A stretch of DNA of 64,000 bases from Larkinella punicea (GCF_003334855.1 NZ_QOWE01000024.1:62001-126000), one strand, 5' to 3'. Counted from the stretch's first letter, positions 16,578 to 26,400 are shown. Numbers and translations: made by a program. Notes: generated by a model from the letters alone, not told the origin.

Positions 16578-18242
16578 TTACTTTCCTTTCGATTCTTTTT
16601 CCTTCATCAATTCCGCTCGCTGGTCGTCGCGCAGGGTAGGGTATTTGATGCCCAACTGCTCCAGGTAGGTTTTGTATTTGGTCGGATCGTAGTAATACTT
16701 CTTCAATTCCGGCTTGAATTTCGTCATGATCTCCTTGTTCAGATACACCGCCGGGTATTCTTTGGGCGAAATGAGGGGCGTGTATTTGATCTCTTTGGTT
16801 TGTTCCTTCGTGTAATAGTCCCAGGCATTTTTGATGATTTCGGGCTTCAGCAACATGTCCAGCAGCGTCATGGCCTCGGCTTTGGCACCGGCTACGACGC
16901 CCTTGTGGGCAATCGGCGTGGCCATTGAAATGGCGTTCGACCAGTGGTGGCCTGGCAACCCCGGAATGTTGGACGGATACCGCAACACGACCGTCGGCAA
17001 CGACCACGAAATGTCGGCGATGTCGTCGGAGCCTCCACCCATGGATGTCATCACCTGCCCGCCCATCATGGCAGTTGGTGCCGAGGGCGATTTCATGCTG
17101 TCCAGTTTCATCGCCAGTCCTTCCACTTTCGGGGCCTGCAATTCCTTCTGCGACGCTTTGGCCAGCATCTGGTCTTCCTCCGACCAAACCGGCAACCCTA
17201 CTTTCCGGATGTTGGCATCCATGGCTTCGGCAATCGGTTTGTTGAAGTGCCCCGGCCAGGCCGATCCCAGAATTTCGTAGGTAAACTTGGTATCGGTCAT
17301 CAAGGCCGCACCTTCCGCAATTTTGACACCGGTTTCGTAAAGTTTCTTGATTTTGGGATACGACCGCTCGCGGAAATAATACCAGACGGCGGCTTTCGAG
17401 GGCACCACGTTGGGCTGGTCACCGCCGTCGGAAATGACGTAGTGCGACCGTTGGGTCAGTTCGAGGTGTTCGCGCCGGAAGTTCCAGCCGATGTTCATCA
17501 GTTCGACGGCATCCAGTGCACTTTTGCCCCGCCAGGGTGCGCCGGCTGCGTGAGCCGCCTGTCCTTCAAACGTAAATTTTACCGACACCAGCCCGTTGTT
17601 TCCCGCATCGCCGTGTGAAACGCCGAGGTTGTTGCCGACGTGCGTAAAAATACAGGCATCCACATCTTTGAAATAACCGTCGCGGACGTAGAAGGCTTTG
17701 GCACCCACCAGTTCCTCGGCAACCCCCGGCCAGAGCATCAGCGTACCCGGTATTTTTTCCCGTTCCATCAGTTGCTTCACGGCCAGGGCTGCAACGATGT
17801 TCAGGGCCTGACCGGAATTGTGGCCTTCGCCGTGACCCGGTGCGCCTTCGACCAGCGGGTCGTGGTAGGCCACCCCCGGTTTCTGGCTGGCTTTCGGAAT
17901 ACAGTCGACGTCGGAACCGATGGCGATCACGGGTTTGCCGCTTCCCCAGGTCGCAATCCAGGCCGTCGGCATGTTGGCAATTCCTTTCTGTACCTTAAAT
18001 CCTTCTTTTTCGAGCAAAGTCGTCAGGTACTTGAACGTTTCTTCTTCCTGAAAACCGAGTTCCGAAAAGCTGAAAAGCATGTCGTTGATTTGCTGCGCCT
18101 GGTCTTTCCGCTTGTCGATGTCGGCGACGGCTTCCTGTTTCAGGCGCTCCAGTTTGTCGGGAGCCTTGGCTTTTTTCGATTGTGCTACCAGCAGCGAAGG
18201 AACTAATGCCAGCAAAATCATGATTTTTGTAAAGTTTTTCAT
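16578..18242 (-). CDS. Secreted M20-family amidohydrolase (AbgB-like)
   Basis: A 554-residue protein with a signal peptide (MKNFTKIMILLALVPSLLVAQ), so periplasmic. The M20 metal-binding motifs are visible: IGSDVDCIP, a GHGEGHNSG segment and a later HVGNNLGVSHGDAG stretch, with a dimerisation domain in the middle. It resembles p-aminobenzoyl-glutamate utilisation protein B and related di-zinc amidases. It probably cleaves an acyl-amino acid or dipeptide. It is the first gene of a pair with the Crp/Fnr regulator. Confidence 0.9.
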   Translation of the reverse strand: MKNFTKIMILLALVPSLLVAQSKKAKAPDKLERLKQEAVADIDKRKDQAQQINDMLFSFSELGFQEEETFKYLTTLLEKEGFKVQKGIANMPTAWIATWGSGKPVIAIGSDVDCIPKASQKPGVAYHDPLVEGAPGHGEGHNSGQALNIVAALAVKQLMEREKIPGTLMLWPGVAEELVGAKAFYVRDGYFKDVDACIFTHVGNNLGVSHGDAGNNGLVSVKFTFEGQAAHAAGAPWRGKSALDAVELMNIGWNFRREHLELTQRSHYVISDGGDQPNVVPSKAAVWYYFRERSYPKIKKLYETGVKIAEGAALMTDTKFTYEILGSAWPGHFNKPIAEAMDANIRKVGLPVWSEEDQMLAKASQKELQAPKVEGLAMKLDSMKSPSAPTAMMGGQVMTSMGGGSDDIADISWSLPTVVLRYPSNIPGLPGHHWSNAISMATPIAHKGVVAGAKAEAMTLLDMLLKPEIIKNAWDYYTKEQTKEIKYTPLISPKEYPAVYLNKEIMTKFKPELKKYYYDPTKYKTYLEQLGIKYPTLRDDQRAELMKEKESKGK

Positions 18243-18354
18243 AATTTAGGCCAAATTTTATTCTAAGATTAGAGTAAAAACCTGTTAAATATACGGACAA
18301 ACGGTTACATATTTATGATCAGGTAACCGGTGTGTTCATAAAAATTGTTCTTTT

Positions 18355-19293
18355 ATGAAGCCTTTGTTCTATTTCATGCTTTTATTCTTGTTCACACTGG
18401 GTTGTCAGAAAGAAAAATTTGTTTTGCCAACCAATATTGGCTCAATTCTTCGAACATCTTCCGTTCGTCAAGCTTATGGTAACTACACCAATGAAACGAA
18501 AATAACGCATTACTTCGATCAGTACTGTCGGCTGGTGCAACGGAAAGAAGAATCATTCCGAGATGAAACCTTTCTGCTCGATACCAAGAAGACTATTTAT
18601 GTCTATAATACCGATGATTTGTTGATCGAAGAAACGGTTTACGTCAATTATACGCCATTTTATGATACACCGGATAGGTTACTGGAACATCATATTTACG
18701 AATACGATAATCAGGGACGGATAAAAAGCATGGTTAAAAACGGAGAATTAGAGTGGAAATTTGAGTACGATGATCCTAAAAAGCGAATTGATAGGTACAG
18801 TTGTTTGCAGGGAAGATGTAACTTCAGCAGTTCGCTTGTTGATGGTAAACAGCTTAATGCGATAGAAGGGGGCTACAAAGCTGCTACCCCTGATTCTTTC
18901 TATGGCTATTGGGAAAGTACCTTCGATGAAAAGGGCAACGAAATCCTGATTGAACAGAAACGGGTGGTAGAGATTGAGAATAAATCATTAACCCGGATTA
19001 CCATTGACTACGACACTAAAAAGACACCGCCTGTAGACATTTCTTATGCTGATTTTAAAGGATTTCCGGCCGGTTTTTTTTCGTTTGGGAAAAAACGAAA
19101 TAATCGCCTTAAGGAGACCAGGTTAACCTATGACGGGAGTGTATTGGTGGGACATGTAGAAGTCAGGTATACGTATGACTATAATTCAGCAGGTTATCCC
19201 ACGCAGGTTTTGATTCATAAATTGGATAAACTCACGAATAAAGAGTTGGAGCAGCCCATCTACTATCGTTATGAATACGGTTGCTCGAATTGA
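18355..19293 (+). CDS. Lipoprotein of unknown function
   Basis: A 312-residue protein with a lipoprotein signal (LFLFTLGC, Cys about 17). The body has repeated beta-strand patterns like ITHYFDQYCRLVQRKEES, YEYDNQGRIKSMVKNGE and YTYDYNSAGYPTQVLI that resemble YD/RHS-type strands found in many Bacteroidota lipoproteins. Base composition is more AT-rich than the neighbours, which may indicate later acquisition. An inverted repeat CGGTTAC / GTAACCG at 18302-18329 lies just upstream. Confidence 0.7.
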   Translation: MKPLFYFMLLFLFTLGCQKEKFVLPTNIGSILRTSSVRQAYGNYTNETKITHYFDQYCRLVQRKEESFRDETFLLDTKKTIYVYNTDDLLIEETVYVNYTPFYDTPDRLLEHHIYEYDNQGRIKSMVKNGELEWKFEYDDPKKRIDRYSCLQGRCNFSSSLVDGKQLNAIEGGYKAATPDSFYGYWESTFDEKGNEILIEQKRVVEIENKSLTRITIDYDTKKTPPVDISYADFKGFPAGFFSFGKKRNNRLKETRLTYDGSVLVGHVEVRYTYDYNSAGYPTQVLIHKLDKLTNKELEQPIYYRYEYGCSN

Positions 19294-19365
19294 CTGCTTT
19301 TAGTATTCAATCGCAAACACGTATCGGCTTCTGGATAAAATACGAAATAATTTTCCGGGTTTTCT

Positions 19366-19569
19366 ATGCTAAACTATTGGGAGGTATATAACAAGCTGCA
19401 AGCGCTATCTGCTTCTTATCAAGCTGAGGTAGAGGATTTTATTGATTTTCTAATTGCGAAGCAAGCCCAGGGTAACCAGCCCGGGAAAAGGCCGGTTTTT
19501 GGTAGTGCCAGGGGGCAATTCGAAATGTCGCCCGATTTTGATAAGCCGTTGGACGACTTTGGTGATTGA
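19366..19569 (+). CDS. DUF2281 antitoxin-like protein (orphan)
   Basis: A 67-residue protein. Its N-terminal half has EVEDFIDFLIAK and its C-terminal half FGSARGQFEMSPDFDKPLDDF, the DUF2281 signature seen in VapB-type antitoxins paired with PIN toxins. No PIN toxin frame follows: the 176 bp before icd hold no coding frame. It is therefore an orphan antitoxin or has been recruited to another use. Confidence 0.8.
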   Translation: MLNYWEVYNKLQALSASYQAEVEDFIDFLIAKQAQGNQPGKRPVFGSARGQFEMSPDFDKPLDDFGD

Positions 19570-19694
19570 CATTAACGGATTTATTACTGGCTATCCAATC
19601 GGCTGGCTTTGGTAGCTTCTTTCGTAATTCCGTCCGTCTGCTCAGTTCCCCATTCTATTCCTCCGCTTTCATTTCCCGGTATTGGCAGAATTGT

Positions 19695-19702
19695 TACCTT
19701 TG
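19695..19702 (+). promoter_or_regulatory. Bacteroidota -7 box (TACCTTTG) for icd
   Basis: A perfect TAnnTTTG match 43 bp before the icd start codon, followed by GCGGC. A well-spaced -33 TTG is not seen. Placement in a short intergenic region before a strongly expressed gene supports it. Confidence 0.5.
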
Positions 19703-19745
19703 CGGCTGATTTCCTGTATCGTTTCACTTGATTGATAGAAAACAA

Positions 19746-20966
19746 ATGGAGAAAATTAAAGTGGCAAATCCGGTTGTCGAACTGGATGGTGACGAAATGA
19801 CCCGAATTATCTGGAAGTTTATCAAAGACAAACTCATCCTACCCTACATCGATGTTGACATTAAATACTACGATCTGGGCGTTGAATACCGCGATGAGAC
19901 CAACGACCAGGTGACGATCGATGCCGCCAATGCCATCAAAGAATACGGTGTCGGTATCAAATGCGCCACCATCACGCCCGACGAAGACCGTGTCAAAGAA
20001 TTCAATCTGAAACAAATGTGGAAATCGCCGAACGGCACCATCCGGAACATTCTGGACGGTACGGTTTTCCGCGAACCCATCGTGATCAAAAACGTGCCGC
20101 GTCTGGTTACCAACTGGACGGCCCCGATTATTGTTGGTCGGCACGCATTCGGTGACCAATACCGGGCGACGGATTTTCTGGTGCCGGGCAAAGGCAAGCT
20201 GACGATGAAGTTCGAAGGCGAAGACGGAACCGTGCAGGAATACGAAGTGTACCAGTTCCAGGGGCCGGGTGTGGCCATGGGCATGTACAACGTGGACGAG
20301 TCCATCCGGGGTTTTGCCCATGCGTGTTTCAACATGGCGTTGCAGAAAAACTGGCCGCTGTACCTGTCGACCAAAAACACGATCCTGAAAAAATACGACG
20401 GACGTTTCAAGGATATTTTCCAGGAAATTTACGAAGCTGAATTCAAGGCGAAAGGCGTTCACTACGAACACCGCCTGATCGACGACATGGTGGCATCGGC
20501 CCTGAAATGGGAAGGTAACTTTGTGTGGGCCTGTAAGAACTACGATGGCGACGTTCAGTCGGATACCGTAGCCCAGGGTTTCGGATCACTCGGTTTGATG
20601 ACGTCCGTGCTGGTGACGCCCGACGGCAAAACGATGGAAGCGGAAGCGGCTCACGGAACGGTAACGCGCCACTACCGCGAACACCAGAAAGGCAACCCGA
20701 CTTCGACCAACCCGATTGCTTCGATCTTTGCCTGGACGCGCGGTCTGGCTTTCCGGGGTAAACTGGACGGCAACCAGGCGCTGATCGACTTCAGCCTGGC
20801 CCTGGAAGAAGTGTGTGTCGAAACCGTTGAAAGCGGAAAAATGACGAAAGATCTGGCGTTGTCGGCGTTCCCGAGCGGCACCAAACTCGTCGCTGGCGAA
20901 CACTACCTCAATACCGAAGATTTCCTGGAAGCACTGGATCAGAATCTGAAAGTGAAACTGGGTTAA
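19746..20966 (+). CDS. icd: NADP-dependent isocitrate dehydrogenase
   Basis: 406 residues from [20 protein letters not shown], the standard start of the eukaryote-like homodimeric type; six upstream codons are not family-like. It converts isocitrate to 2-oxoglutarate with NADPH and CO2 in the TCA cycle. Visible motifs are the isocitrate-binding [11 protein letters not shown] segment, the metal-binding DDMVASALK region with conserved Lys/Asp, and the [20 protein letters not shown]-binding stretch near residue 310. Length is normal. A very long perfect hairpin follows the stop codon. Confidence 0.97.
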   Translation: MEKIKVANPVVELDGDEMTRIIWKFIKDKLILPYIDVDIKYYDLGVEYRDETNDQVTIDAANAIKEYGVGIKCATITPDEDRVKEFNLKQMWKSPNGTIRNILDGTVFREPIVIKNVPRLVTNWTAPIIVGRHAFGDQYRATDFLVPGKGKLTMKFEGEDGTVQEYEVYQFQGPGVAMGMYNVDESIRGFAHACFNMALQKNWPLYLSTKNTILKKYDGRFKDIFQEIYEAEFKAKGVHYEHRLIDDMVASALKWEGNFVWACKNYDGDVQSDTVAQGFGSLGLMTSVLVTPDGKTMEAEAAHGTVTRHYREHQKGNPTSTNPIASIFAWTRGLAFRGKLDGNQALIDFSLALEEVCVETVESGKMTKDLALSAFPSGTKLVAGEHYLNTEDFLEALDQNLKVKLG

Positions 20967-20983
20967 TTGTTAGGGTAAAGCGA

Positions 20984-21070
20984 AAGCGAAATAGAAATAG
21001 AAATAAAAATAGACCTGTCAGGTTTCAAAAACCTGACAGGTCTATTTTTATTTCTATTTCTATTTCGCTT
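20984..21070. terminator. Perfect 42-bp-arm palindrome after icd
   Basis: Arms of 42 nt separated by a 3-nt loop (CAA), no mismatch. The outer part is purine-rich (AGCGAAATAGAAATAG) and the inner part is ACCTGTCAGGTTT. The right arm is rich in T (TCTATTTTTATTTC), so it can work as a terminator for icd. It is far longer than a normal terminator. Its centre, CCTGTCAGG, suggests a mobile hairpin inserted into a simple-repeat palindrome. Confidence 0.8.
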
Positions 21071-21152
21071 GTTTCGTCTGGTGCTGACAACGCCAGGTTT
21101 TGTAATTTCCCGGCCTGCACAATCCCGGTATCATTCCTTTAGCATCCTCCCT

Positions 21153-22406
21153 ATGAAAACAAACACCGCTACCTGTCTTGTCCTGTGGCTGCTGCTGGCG
21201 ACGATAGCCAATCCTGGTTTTGCGCAGAAAAAAACCGTTGTTAAAAAAGCCCCGTTGCTGACTGATCGTCAGCGCTGGCTGGCCGAAATGGACAAAATGG
21301 TTCGCCCGGTTTTGCGGAGTCTGGCGCACGACAGCCTCCGCCTTGTGATGCCCCAGATCACCTCCCAACGGGTCGACAACAAGGCGCAGCGGATTCAGGT
21401 GCAGTATCTGGAAGTGCTGGGTCGGGTGCTGAGCGGCATGGCACCCTGGCTGCAAGGGGAAGGTGGAACGGCGGAAGAGGTGGCCCTGCGCAACCAATAC
21501 CGGCAGTGGACATTGCAAGGGCTGTCGAACGCGCTGGATTCGACGAAGAACGATTACATGCGGTTCGATGTGGCCGCCCAGCAACTCGTCGATGCTTCGT
21601 TTCTGGCTTTTGCGTTCGTAAGGGCGCCCTGGCTCTGGGAAAATCTGGATGTAACCACTAGAAATCGACTGGTCAACGGATTTAAAACAACCCGCCGATA
21701 CCGCCCCGGTTTCTCGAACTGGCTGCTTTTTTCGGCGATGACCGAAGCTTTTTTTTGTAAATACGGCTACGAATGGGACCCCATGCGCGTCGATTATGCC
21801 CTGCAACAACTGGAGCAGTGGTATGTGGGGGATGGGATGTATTCCGACGGCACGCACTTTGCGTTCGACTACTACAACAGCTACGTCATGCAGCCCTATC
21901 TGGCCACCATTACCGGGATTATCAACGGGAAAAACGGGTCGTACAAAGACATGACGCTGAAAATAAAGAAGCGCAATGAACGCTATGCCGTGATTCAGGA
22001 GCGATTGATCAATTCGGATGGCACCTTTCCCGCAACGGGCCGTTCGATCATTTATCGGGGAGCGGCTTTTCACCACCTCGCAGACATGGCCTGGCGCAAA
22101 GCCCTGCCCGAACAACTGAAACCGGCCCAGGTTCGCGGTGCCCTGACGGCGGTTTTGACAAAAACGCTGGAGAGCCCTTCGACTTACCGCAACGGCTGGC
22201 TGACCCTCGGTTTGTATGGATCACAACCCGACATTGCCGACGTTTACAACAACCAGGGCAGTCCGTACCTCTGCACCGCCCTTTTTCTGCCGCTCGGTTT
22301 GCCCGATTCCGACCCGTTCTGGGCCGATGCGCCGGTCAAATGGAGTTCACAGCGCATCTGGAGTGGCGACGATTTCCCCAATGATCATAGCGTTGATTTG
22401 AGATAG
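21153..22406 (+). CDS. DUF2264 protein (glycan-active enzyme-like)
   Basis: 417 residues from MKTNTATCLV, which gives a signal peptide ending near FAQ; 28 upstream codons in frame overlap the palindrome and are not credible. The DUF2264 core is recognisable (RQRWLAEMDKMVRPVL, YRPGFSNWLLFSAMTEAF, GDGMYSDGTHFAFDYYNSY). The family has an (alpha/alpha)6-type fold related to polysaccharide lyases and unsaturated glucuronyl hydrolases. It is probably periplasmic. The substrate is unknown; pectin-type sugars are known contexts for the family (inference). Confidence 0.85.
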   Translation: MKTNTATCLVLWLLLATIANPGFAQKKTVVKKAPLLTDRQRWLAEMDKMVRPVLRSLAHDSLRLVMPQITSQRVDNKAQRIQVQYLEVLGRVLSGMAPWLQGEGGTAEEVALRNQYRQWTLQGLSNALDSTKNDYMRFDVAAQQLVDASFLAFAFVRAPWLWENLDVTTRNRLVNGFKTTRRYRPGFSNWLLFSAMTEAFFCKYGYEWDPMRVDYALQQLEQWYVGDGMYSDGTHFAFDYYNSYVMQPYLATITGIINGKNGSYKDMTLKIKKRNERYAVIQERLINSDGTFPATGRSIIYRGAAFHHLADMAWRKALPEQLKPAQVRGALTAVLTKTLESPSTYRNGWLTLGLYGSQPDIADVYNNQGSPYLCTALFLPLGLPDSDPFWADAPVKWSSQRIWSGDDFPNDHSVDLR

Positions 22407-22486
22407 ACCCCTAATCCCCTGAAGGGGACTTTTCGCGTCATAAGTGAGCGGTGTCCAAGTCCCCTTTAGGGGATTTAGGGGTTATT
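22406..22486. repeat. Nested palindrome, CCCCTAAAGGGG family
   Basis: Outer arms ACCCCTAATCCCC and GGGGATTTAGGGGT enclose CCCCTGAAGGGGACTT and AAGTCCCCTTTAGGGG. It lies between the convergent DUF2264 and YgiQ genes, overlapping the DUF2264 stop. It is the closest relative of 7259-7332 and may serve as a two-way terminator. Confidence 0.82.
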
Positions 22487-22513
22487 CAAATGGCTAGAAG
22501 CCTCAAAACCGTT

Positions 22514-24409
22514 TTACTTCCGCTTCCGCCCGTTGTAATTCCCGGTATACTTGTTGGTACTTTCCTTTTTGGCACTTCCCAAAAGCCGTTCGAGCAAATC
22601 CGGGCGGTTGAGTTTGGTCAGCCGGTCGCGAATCCAGTTTTTGTATTCCGGTTTGTACCAAAAGAAATAGTTATTCTGGTTCTTTTTTTCTTCCCGGGTT
22701 TTCGCGGTTTTCACCGGTTTCAGCGTGTAGGGATGAACCCCGGAATAATAGATCACTTCGGCCACCGTCATCGGTGTGGGCGTAAAGTCCTGAACCTGTT
22801 CGAGTTGGAAGCCGAGGTCTTTGGTTTCTGCCGCCAGGTTGGCCATATCCTGTTCCTCGCAGCCGGGGTGCGACGAAATGAAGTAGGGAATCAGTGGCTG
22901 CTTGAGGTTGAATTTTTCCTGAATCTTGTCGTATTTCTCCTTAAAGAGTTTGAAATACTTGAACGACGGTTTTCGCATCACCCGCAGCGTATCGTCGGAC
23001 GTGTGCTCGGGGGCAACCTTCAACCGACCCGACACGTGGCGCGTAACGAGTTGCTCCATGTATTCGTCGTGGTTGCCATCCTGATTGTTTTTATTAAAAT
23101 CATCGACCAGCAAATCGTAGCGTACGCCCGAACCCACAAAGGCCTTTTTGATGGCGGGGTGGGCGTCGACTTTGCGATACAGCTCCGTCATCGGCTTGTG
23201 CGACGTATCGAGGTTCGAACAAATCACCGGGTGAATGCAACTCGGGCTCTGGCACCGGGCGCAGATCGACTCGTCTTTGCCCTTCATCTTGTACATGTTG
23301 GCCGATGGCCCGCCCAAATCCGAAATGTATCCTTTGAACTCGGGATGCTTCGTAATTTCTTCGACTTCTTTCAGAACCGACTTTTCGCTCCGGGAAGCAA
23401 CAAACTTGCCCTGGTGCGCCGAAATGGTGCAGAAACTACAGCCGCCAAAACAGCCCCGGTGCATGTTGACCGAGAACTTGATCATTTCGTAGGAAGGAAT
23501 CGGCCCCCGCTTTTTGTATTTCGGGTGCGGCAGGCGGGTGTAGGGTAAATCGAACGACTGGTCGATTTCGGCTTCTTCCATCGTCTTGAACGGCGGATTG
23601 ATCACCAGAACCTGGTCGCCGACTTTCTGGAGAATCCGGTTGGCCTGCCACTTGTTCGACTCCACCTCCACAATTTTGAAGTTGGCCGCGTACTTGATTT
23701 TATCTTCCAGACAAACCTCGTGGCTCGCCAGTTCAACTGAACTCCACGCATTATAATCCTGTAGTTCAGTCCTGGCATCGTGCAGAAAAGCCACCTGATT
23801 GATGTTCCGCATCGAAGAAAACGGCACACCCTGCCGCGCCAGTTTCAGGATTTCACGCAGGGGTTGCTCGCCCATGCCGTACACCAGCATATCGGCCCCG
23901 GCATCCACCAGAATCGACGGCATCAGCTTGTCCTGCCAGTAATCGTAATGGGTTACCCGACGCAACGAAGCCTCGATGCCGCCGAGCAAAACCGGCACAT
24001 CGGGGTAGATTTCTTTCAGAATTTTGGTATACACAATGGTGGCATAGTCGGGTCGGAAACCCGCTTCTCCGCCGGGCGTGTAGGAGTCGTTGGAGCGCAG
24101 GCGTTTGTTGGCCGTATAGTGGTTGACCATCGAATCCATACAACCCGCCGTCACGCCAAAGAAGTATTTGGGCTTGCCAAACTTCCGGAAATCGCGCAGG
24201 TCGTCTTTCCAGTTGGGTTGGGCAATAATGGCGACCCGAAAGCCTTCACTTTCCATGATGCGGCCAATCACGGCGGTTCCAAACGCCGGGTGGTCTACGT
24301 AGGCGTCCCCTGAAACAAGCACAATATCAACTTCATCCCAGCCTCTTTTTTCGACTTCTTTCATCGTCAGAGGCAACCAGTCTGTCAGGGGTCTTTCAAT
24401 CATGAGCAC
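22514..24409 (-). CDS. ygiQ: YgiQ-family radical SAM protein
   Basis: A 631-residue cytoplasmic protein. The N-terminal domain has the B12-like fold pattern (VDIVLVSGDAYVDHPAFG). The radical-SAM cluster motif CxxxCxxC is present in HRGCFGGCSFC at about residue 315. Further Cys residues in ARCQSPSCIHPVIC suggest an extra cluster or zinc site. The family is conserved, but its reaction is not established. Length is normal. It is convergent with the DUF2264 gene. Confidence 0.93.
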   Translation of the reverse strand: MLMIERPLTDWLPLTMKEVEKRGWDEVDIVLVSGDAYVDHPAFGTAVIGRIMESEGFRVAIIAQPNWKDDLRDFRKFGKPKYFFGVTAGCMDSMVNHYTANKRLRSNDSYTPGGEAGFRPDYATIVYTKILKEIYPDVPVLLGGIEASLRRVTHYDYWQDKLMPSILVDAGADMLVYGMGEQPLREILKLARQGVPFSSMRNINQVAFLHDARTELQDYNAWSSVELASHEVCLEDKIKYAANFKIVEVESNKWQANRILQKVGDQVLVINPPFKTMEEAEIDQSFDLPYTRLPHPKYKKRGPIPSYEMIKFSVNMHRGCFGGCSFCTISAHQGKFVASRSEKSVLKEVEEITKHPEFKGYISDLGGPSANMYKMKGKDESICARCQSPSCIHPVICSNLDTSHKPMTELYRKVDAHPAIKKAFVGSGVRYDLLVDDFNKNNQDGNHDEYMEQLVTRHVSGRLKVAPEHTSDDTLRVMRKPSFKYFKLFKEKYDKIQEKFNLKQPLIPYFISSHPGCEEQDMANLAAETKDLGFQLEQVQDFTPTPMTVAEVIYYSGVHPYTLKPVKTAKTREEKKNQNNYFFWYKPEYKNWIRDRLTKLNRPDLLERLLGSAKKESTNKYTGNYNGRKRK

Positions 24410-24488
24410 GTGAATTAGCTATCTCAGAACCATCGAAATTACGAAATAATTCATTCAAAGCCCTAATCTATCGTGGATTGCAACGGCC

Positions 24489-25793
24489 CTATGGCTTGGC
24501 ATGCCGCATTTCCAGCCCCACCGACGTCCGGGGTTTGAAACCCGCCCACGGTTCGGTTGTGGAGGTTTCCGGCAGGTTCAGGTACTTCGCGTAATCAAGT
24601 TTCTTGAGGTGAATGCCCAGAAAGGCAGTGACAAAATGCTGATTGATGTTATTGATCCGGCGTTCGTTCCAGGCCGGTTCCGAAAAATGCTGGTAATCGT
24701 CGAGCGGCTGGCCGGGTTTCAGCGTGGCGGCCGGGGGCGGATTGGGGGCCACGTTGTGCCGGGCGTTGACATAGGTCAGCAAATACCGGTCGGCATTGAC
24801 GGCTCCGTCGTAAATGGCTTTGATGCCTTTCTCGTAGCCCGAAACGTCGTCTTTGCTGCCGGCGACAAACAGCGTCGGCCCGGTCAGACCCGCCAGCCCT
24901 TCGGCATCCCAAACGCCCCGCTCCATGCCCCAGGGCGCAAACGCCACCGTGGCTTTGATGCGCGGACCAATCGAGGTTTTGTAGCCGGGATCGCTCAGGG
25001 TGCGGGTTTGCAGGGCCGTGCTGCCCCCCGCTAATTGTCCGAAGAATTTGACGGCCTGGGCGCTATACCCGGCACCCATCACATTAAGTGCGCCGTAGCC
25101 ACCCATCGAGTAGCCAACCAGGGCGGTATTGTCGGTGTCTACTAAACCGCTCAGAAAACTTTTGGCGGTTTTAGCACCCAGCCGCGCTATTTCGTTCAGC
25201 ACAAACAGGTCGTCGAGCGAGCGATTGAGCAAAGTACTCTGAAAACCGGCCAGATCCTGATAGGTCGATTCGGTGTGGCCGATGGCGACCACGACGTAGC
25301 CTTTCGACGCCAGATTCTCTGTCAGATACGTCAGCAACAGCCGAGACCCCGGATACCCGTGTGACACAATAACGAGCGGATAGGCTCCTTGAGATCCATC
25401 CGGTTCAGCTTCGCGCAAGGCCCGGCCGCCAAACGTAAATGGCACCAGCGGGCGTTTGGGATCGTTGGCGCGGCCCAGCGCGTCTTCGTAGGTGACGAGC
25501 TGCGGTTTCCCCGCCGGTATTTTGGCGGGATACCAGACTTCCACCGTTAAGGGCCGGTCATACAGCGGACTTTTGCCTTCTTTGGTATGCAGCACATCGA
25601 CCTGCGCCGTGTGAATCAGTTTTAAGGTTCGAACACCGACGGCGTGGGGGCCGCGCGGGGCCAGCTCGGGGGCGTCGGGCAGGAGGTCACCGGGCAGAAA
25701 GGCGTCGGTGGCTGGCTGAGCGTGGGTCAGAAAGCTGACGCCCAGAAACAGAACGAGGAGCAGGTTTTTCAAGGTTGGTAGTCGGTTAACCAT
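24489..25793 (-). CDS. Secreted alpha/beta hydrolase (dienelactone/PAF-AH-like)
   Basis: 434 residues from MVNRLPTLKNLLLVL, which gives a clear signal peptide ending THAQ; the 23 codons before it are unlikely. The nucleophile elbow is GYSMGGYG; an Asp in SKDDVSG and a His in NARHNVAP complete a likely triad. An unusual RGPHAVGVRTLKL segment follows the signal. The family includes esterases, PAF acetylhydrolases and polyester hydrolases. It is probably an exported esterase or peptidase of unknown substrate. Confidence 0.87.
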   Translation of the reverse strand: MVNRLPTLKNLLLVLFLGVSFLTHAQPATDAFLPGDLLPDAPELAPRGPHAVGVRTLKLIHTAQVDVLHTKEGKSPLYDRPLTVEVWYPAKIPAGKPQLVTYEDALGRANDPKRPLVPFTFGGRALREAEPDGSQGAYPLVIVSHGYPGSRLLLTYLTENLASKGYVVVAIGHTESTYQDLAGFQSTLLNRSLDDLFVLNEIARLGAKTAKSFLSGLVDTDNTALVGYSMGGYGALNVMGAGYSAQAVKFFGQLAGGSTALQTRTLSDPGYKTSIGPRIKATVAFAPWGMERGVWDAEGLAGLTGPTLFVAGSKDDVSGYEKGIKAIYDGAVNADRYLLTYVNARHNVAPNPPPAATLKPGQPLDDYQHFSEPAWNERRINNINQHFVTAFLGIHLKKLDYAKYLNLPETSTTEPWAGFKPRTSVGLEMRHAKP

Positions 25794-26002
25794 AAATCCG
25801 GATGTTGTGATGGAACGCTTCGTTTGGGAACTCAAACTGACAGGTGGCAAAGCTTGTTTCACGTTGTAAATACTCGTCCGTGAGTTTCTTTATCGTGATC
25901 GAAAGAGGAGTATAAAGAATGTAAGCACCGCCGGGCAAACGGAAAGGGGGACGCCCGGCCAAACTACGCTCCAAAACCGCTGATTCCAACCCGCAAATTC
26001 GC

Positions 26003-26010
26003 TACTTTTG
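26003..26010 (+). promoter_or_regulatory. Bacteroidota -7 box (TACTTTTG)
   Basis: A perfect TAnnTTTG match 20 bp before the Spx/ArsC-like start codon, followed by CGGC as at icd. The -33 element is not clear. It would drive the Spx-like/truncated haemoglobin pair. Confidence 0.48.
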
Positions 26011-26030
26011 CGGCTCAATATACGCCATTC

Positions 26031-26378
26031 ATGTACACCCTCTACGCCATTCCGAATTGCGATACCGTGAAAAAAGCCCGCGTCTGGCTGGCTGAACACG
26101 GCATTGCGTACCAGTTTCACGATTACAAAAAACAGGGCATCGACCGGAAAACGATTGAACACTGGCTGACGCAAAAGCCGTGGGAAGAACTGGTGAACCG
26201 CGCCGGAACAACCTGGAAAAAACTGCCCGAGGCCGAAAAACCAACCCGGATGGAAGACGCCATTGCGCTGATGATCGACAAGCCGTCGGTGATTCGCCGG
26301 CCGCTGATCGAAGCAGAAAATCAGATTATTGCGCTCGGGTTTAAACCGGAAGTCTACGAAAATGTGTTCTCAACGTAG
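26031..26378 (+). CDS. ArsC/Spx/YffB-family thioredoxin-fold protein
   Basis: A 115-residue protein with the YffB-type start YAIPNCDTVKKARVWL (single Cys10, no CxxC) and conserved IRRPLIE near residue 90. Family members are glutathione- or thiol-dependent reductases or RNA-polymerase-binding Spx factors; the Cys-x3-Lys pattern and the lack of a second Cys fit the YffB side. It lies 22 bp upstream of a truncated haemoglobin, so the pair may respond to oxidative or nitrosative stress (inference). Confidence 0.88.
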   Translation: MYTLYAIPNCDTVKKARVWLAEHGIAYQFHDYKKQGIDRKTIEHWLTQKPWEELVNRAGTTWKKLPEAEKPTRMEDAIALMIDKPSVIRRPLIEAENQIIALGFKPEVYENVFST

Positions 26379-26400
26379 TAACGTATAAAACCGGGAGTTG

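Noticed and set aside
22451-23548. 365-residue plus-strand frame
   Set aside because: Antisense to ygiQ and starts inside a repeat; sequence is shadow-like.
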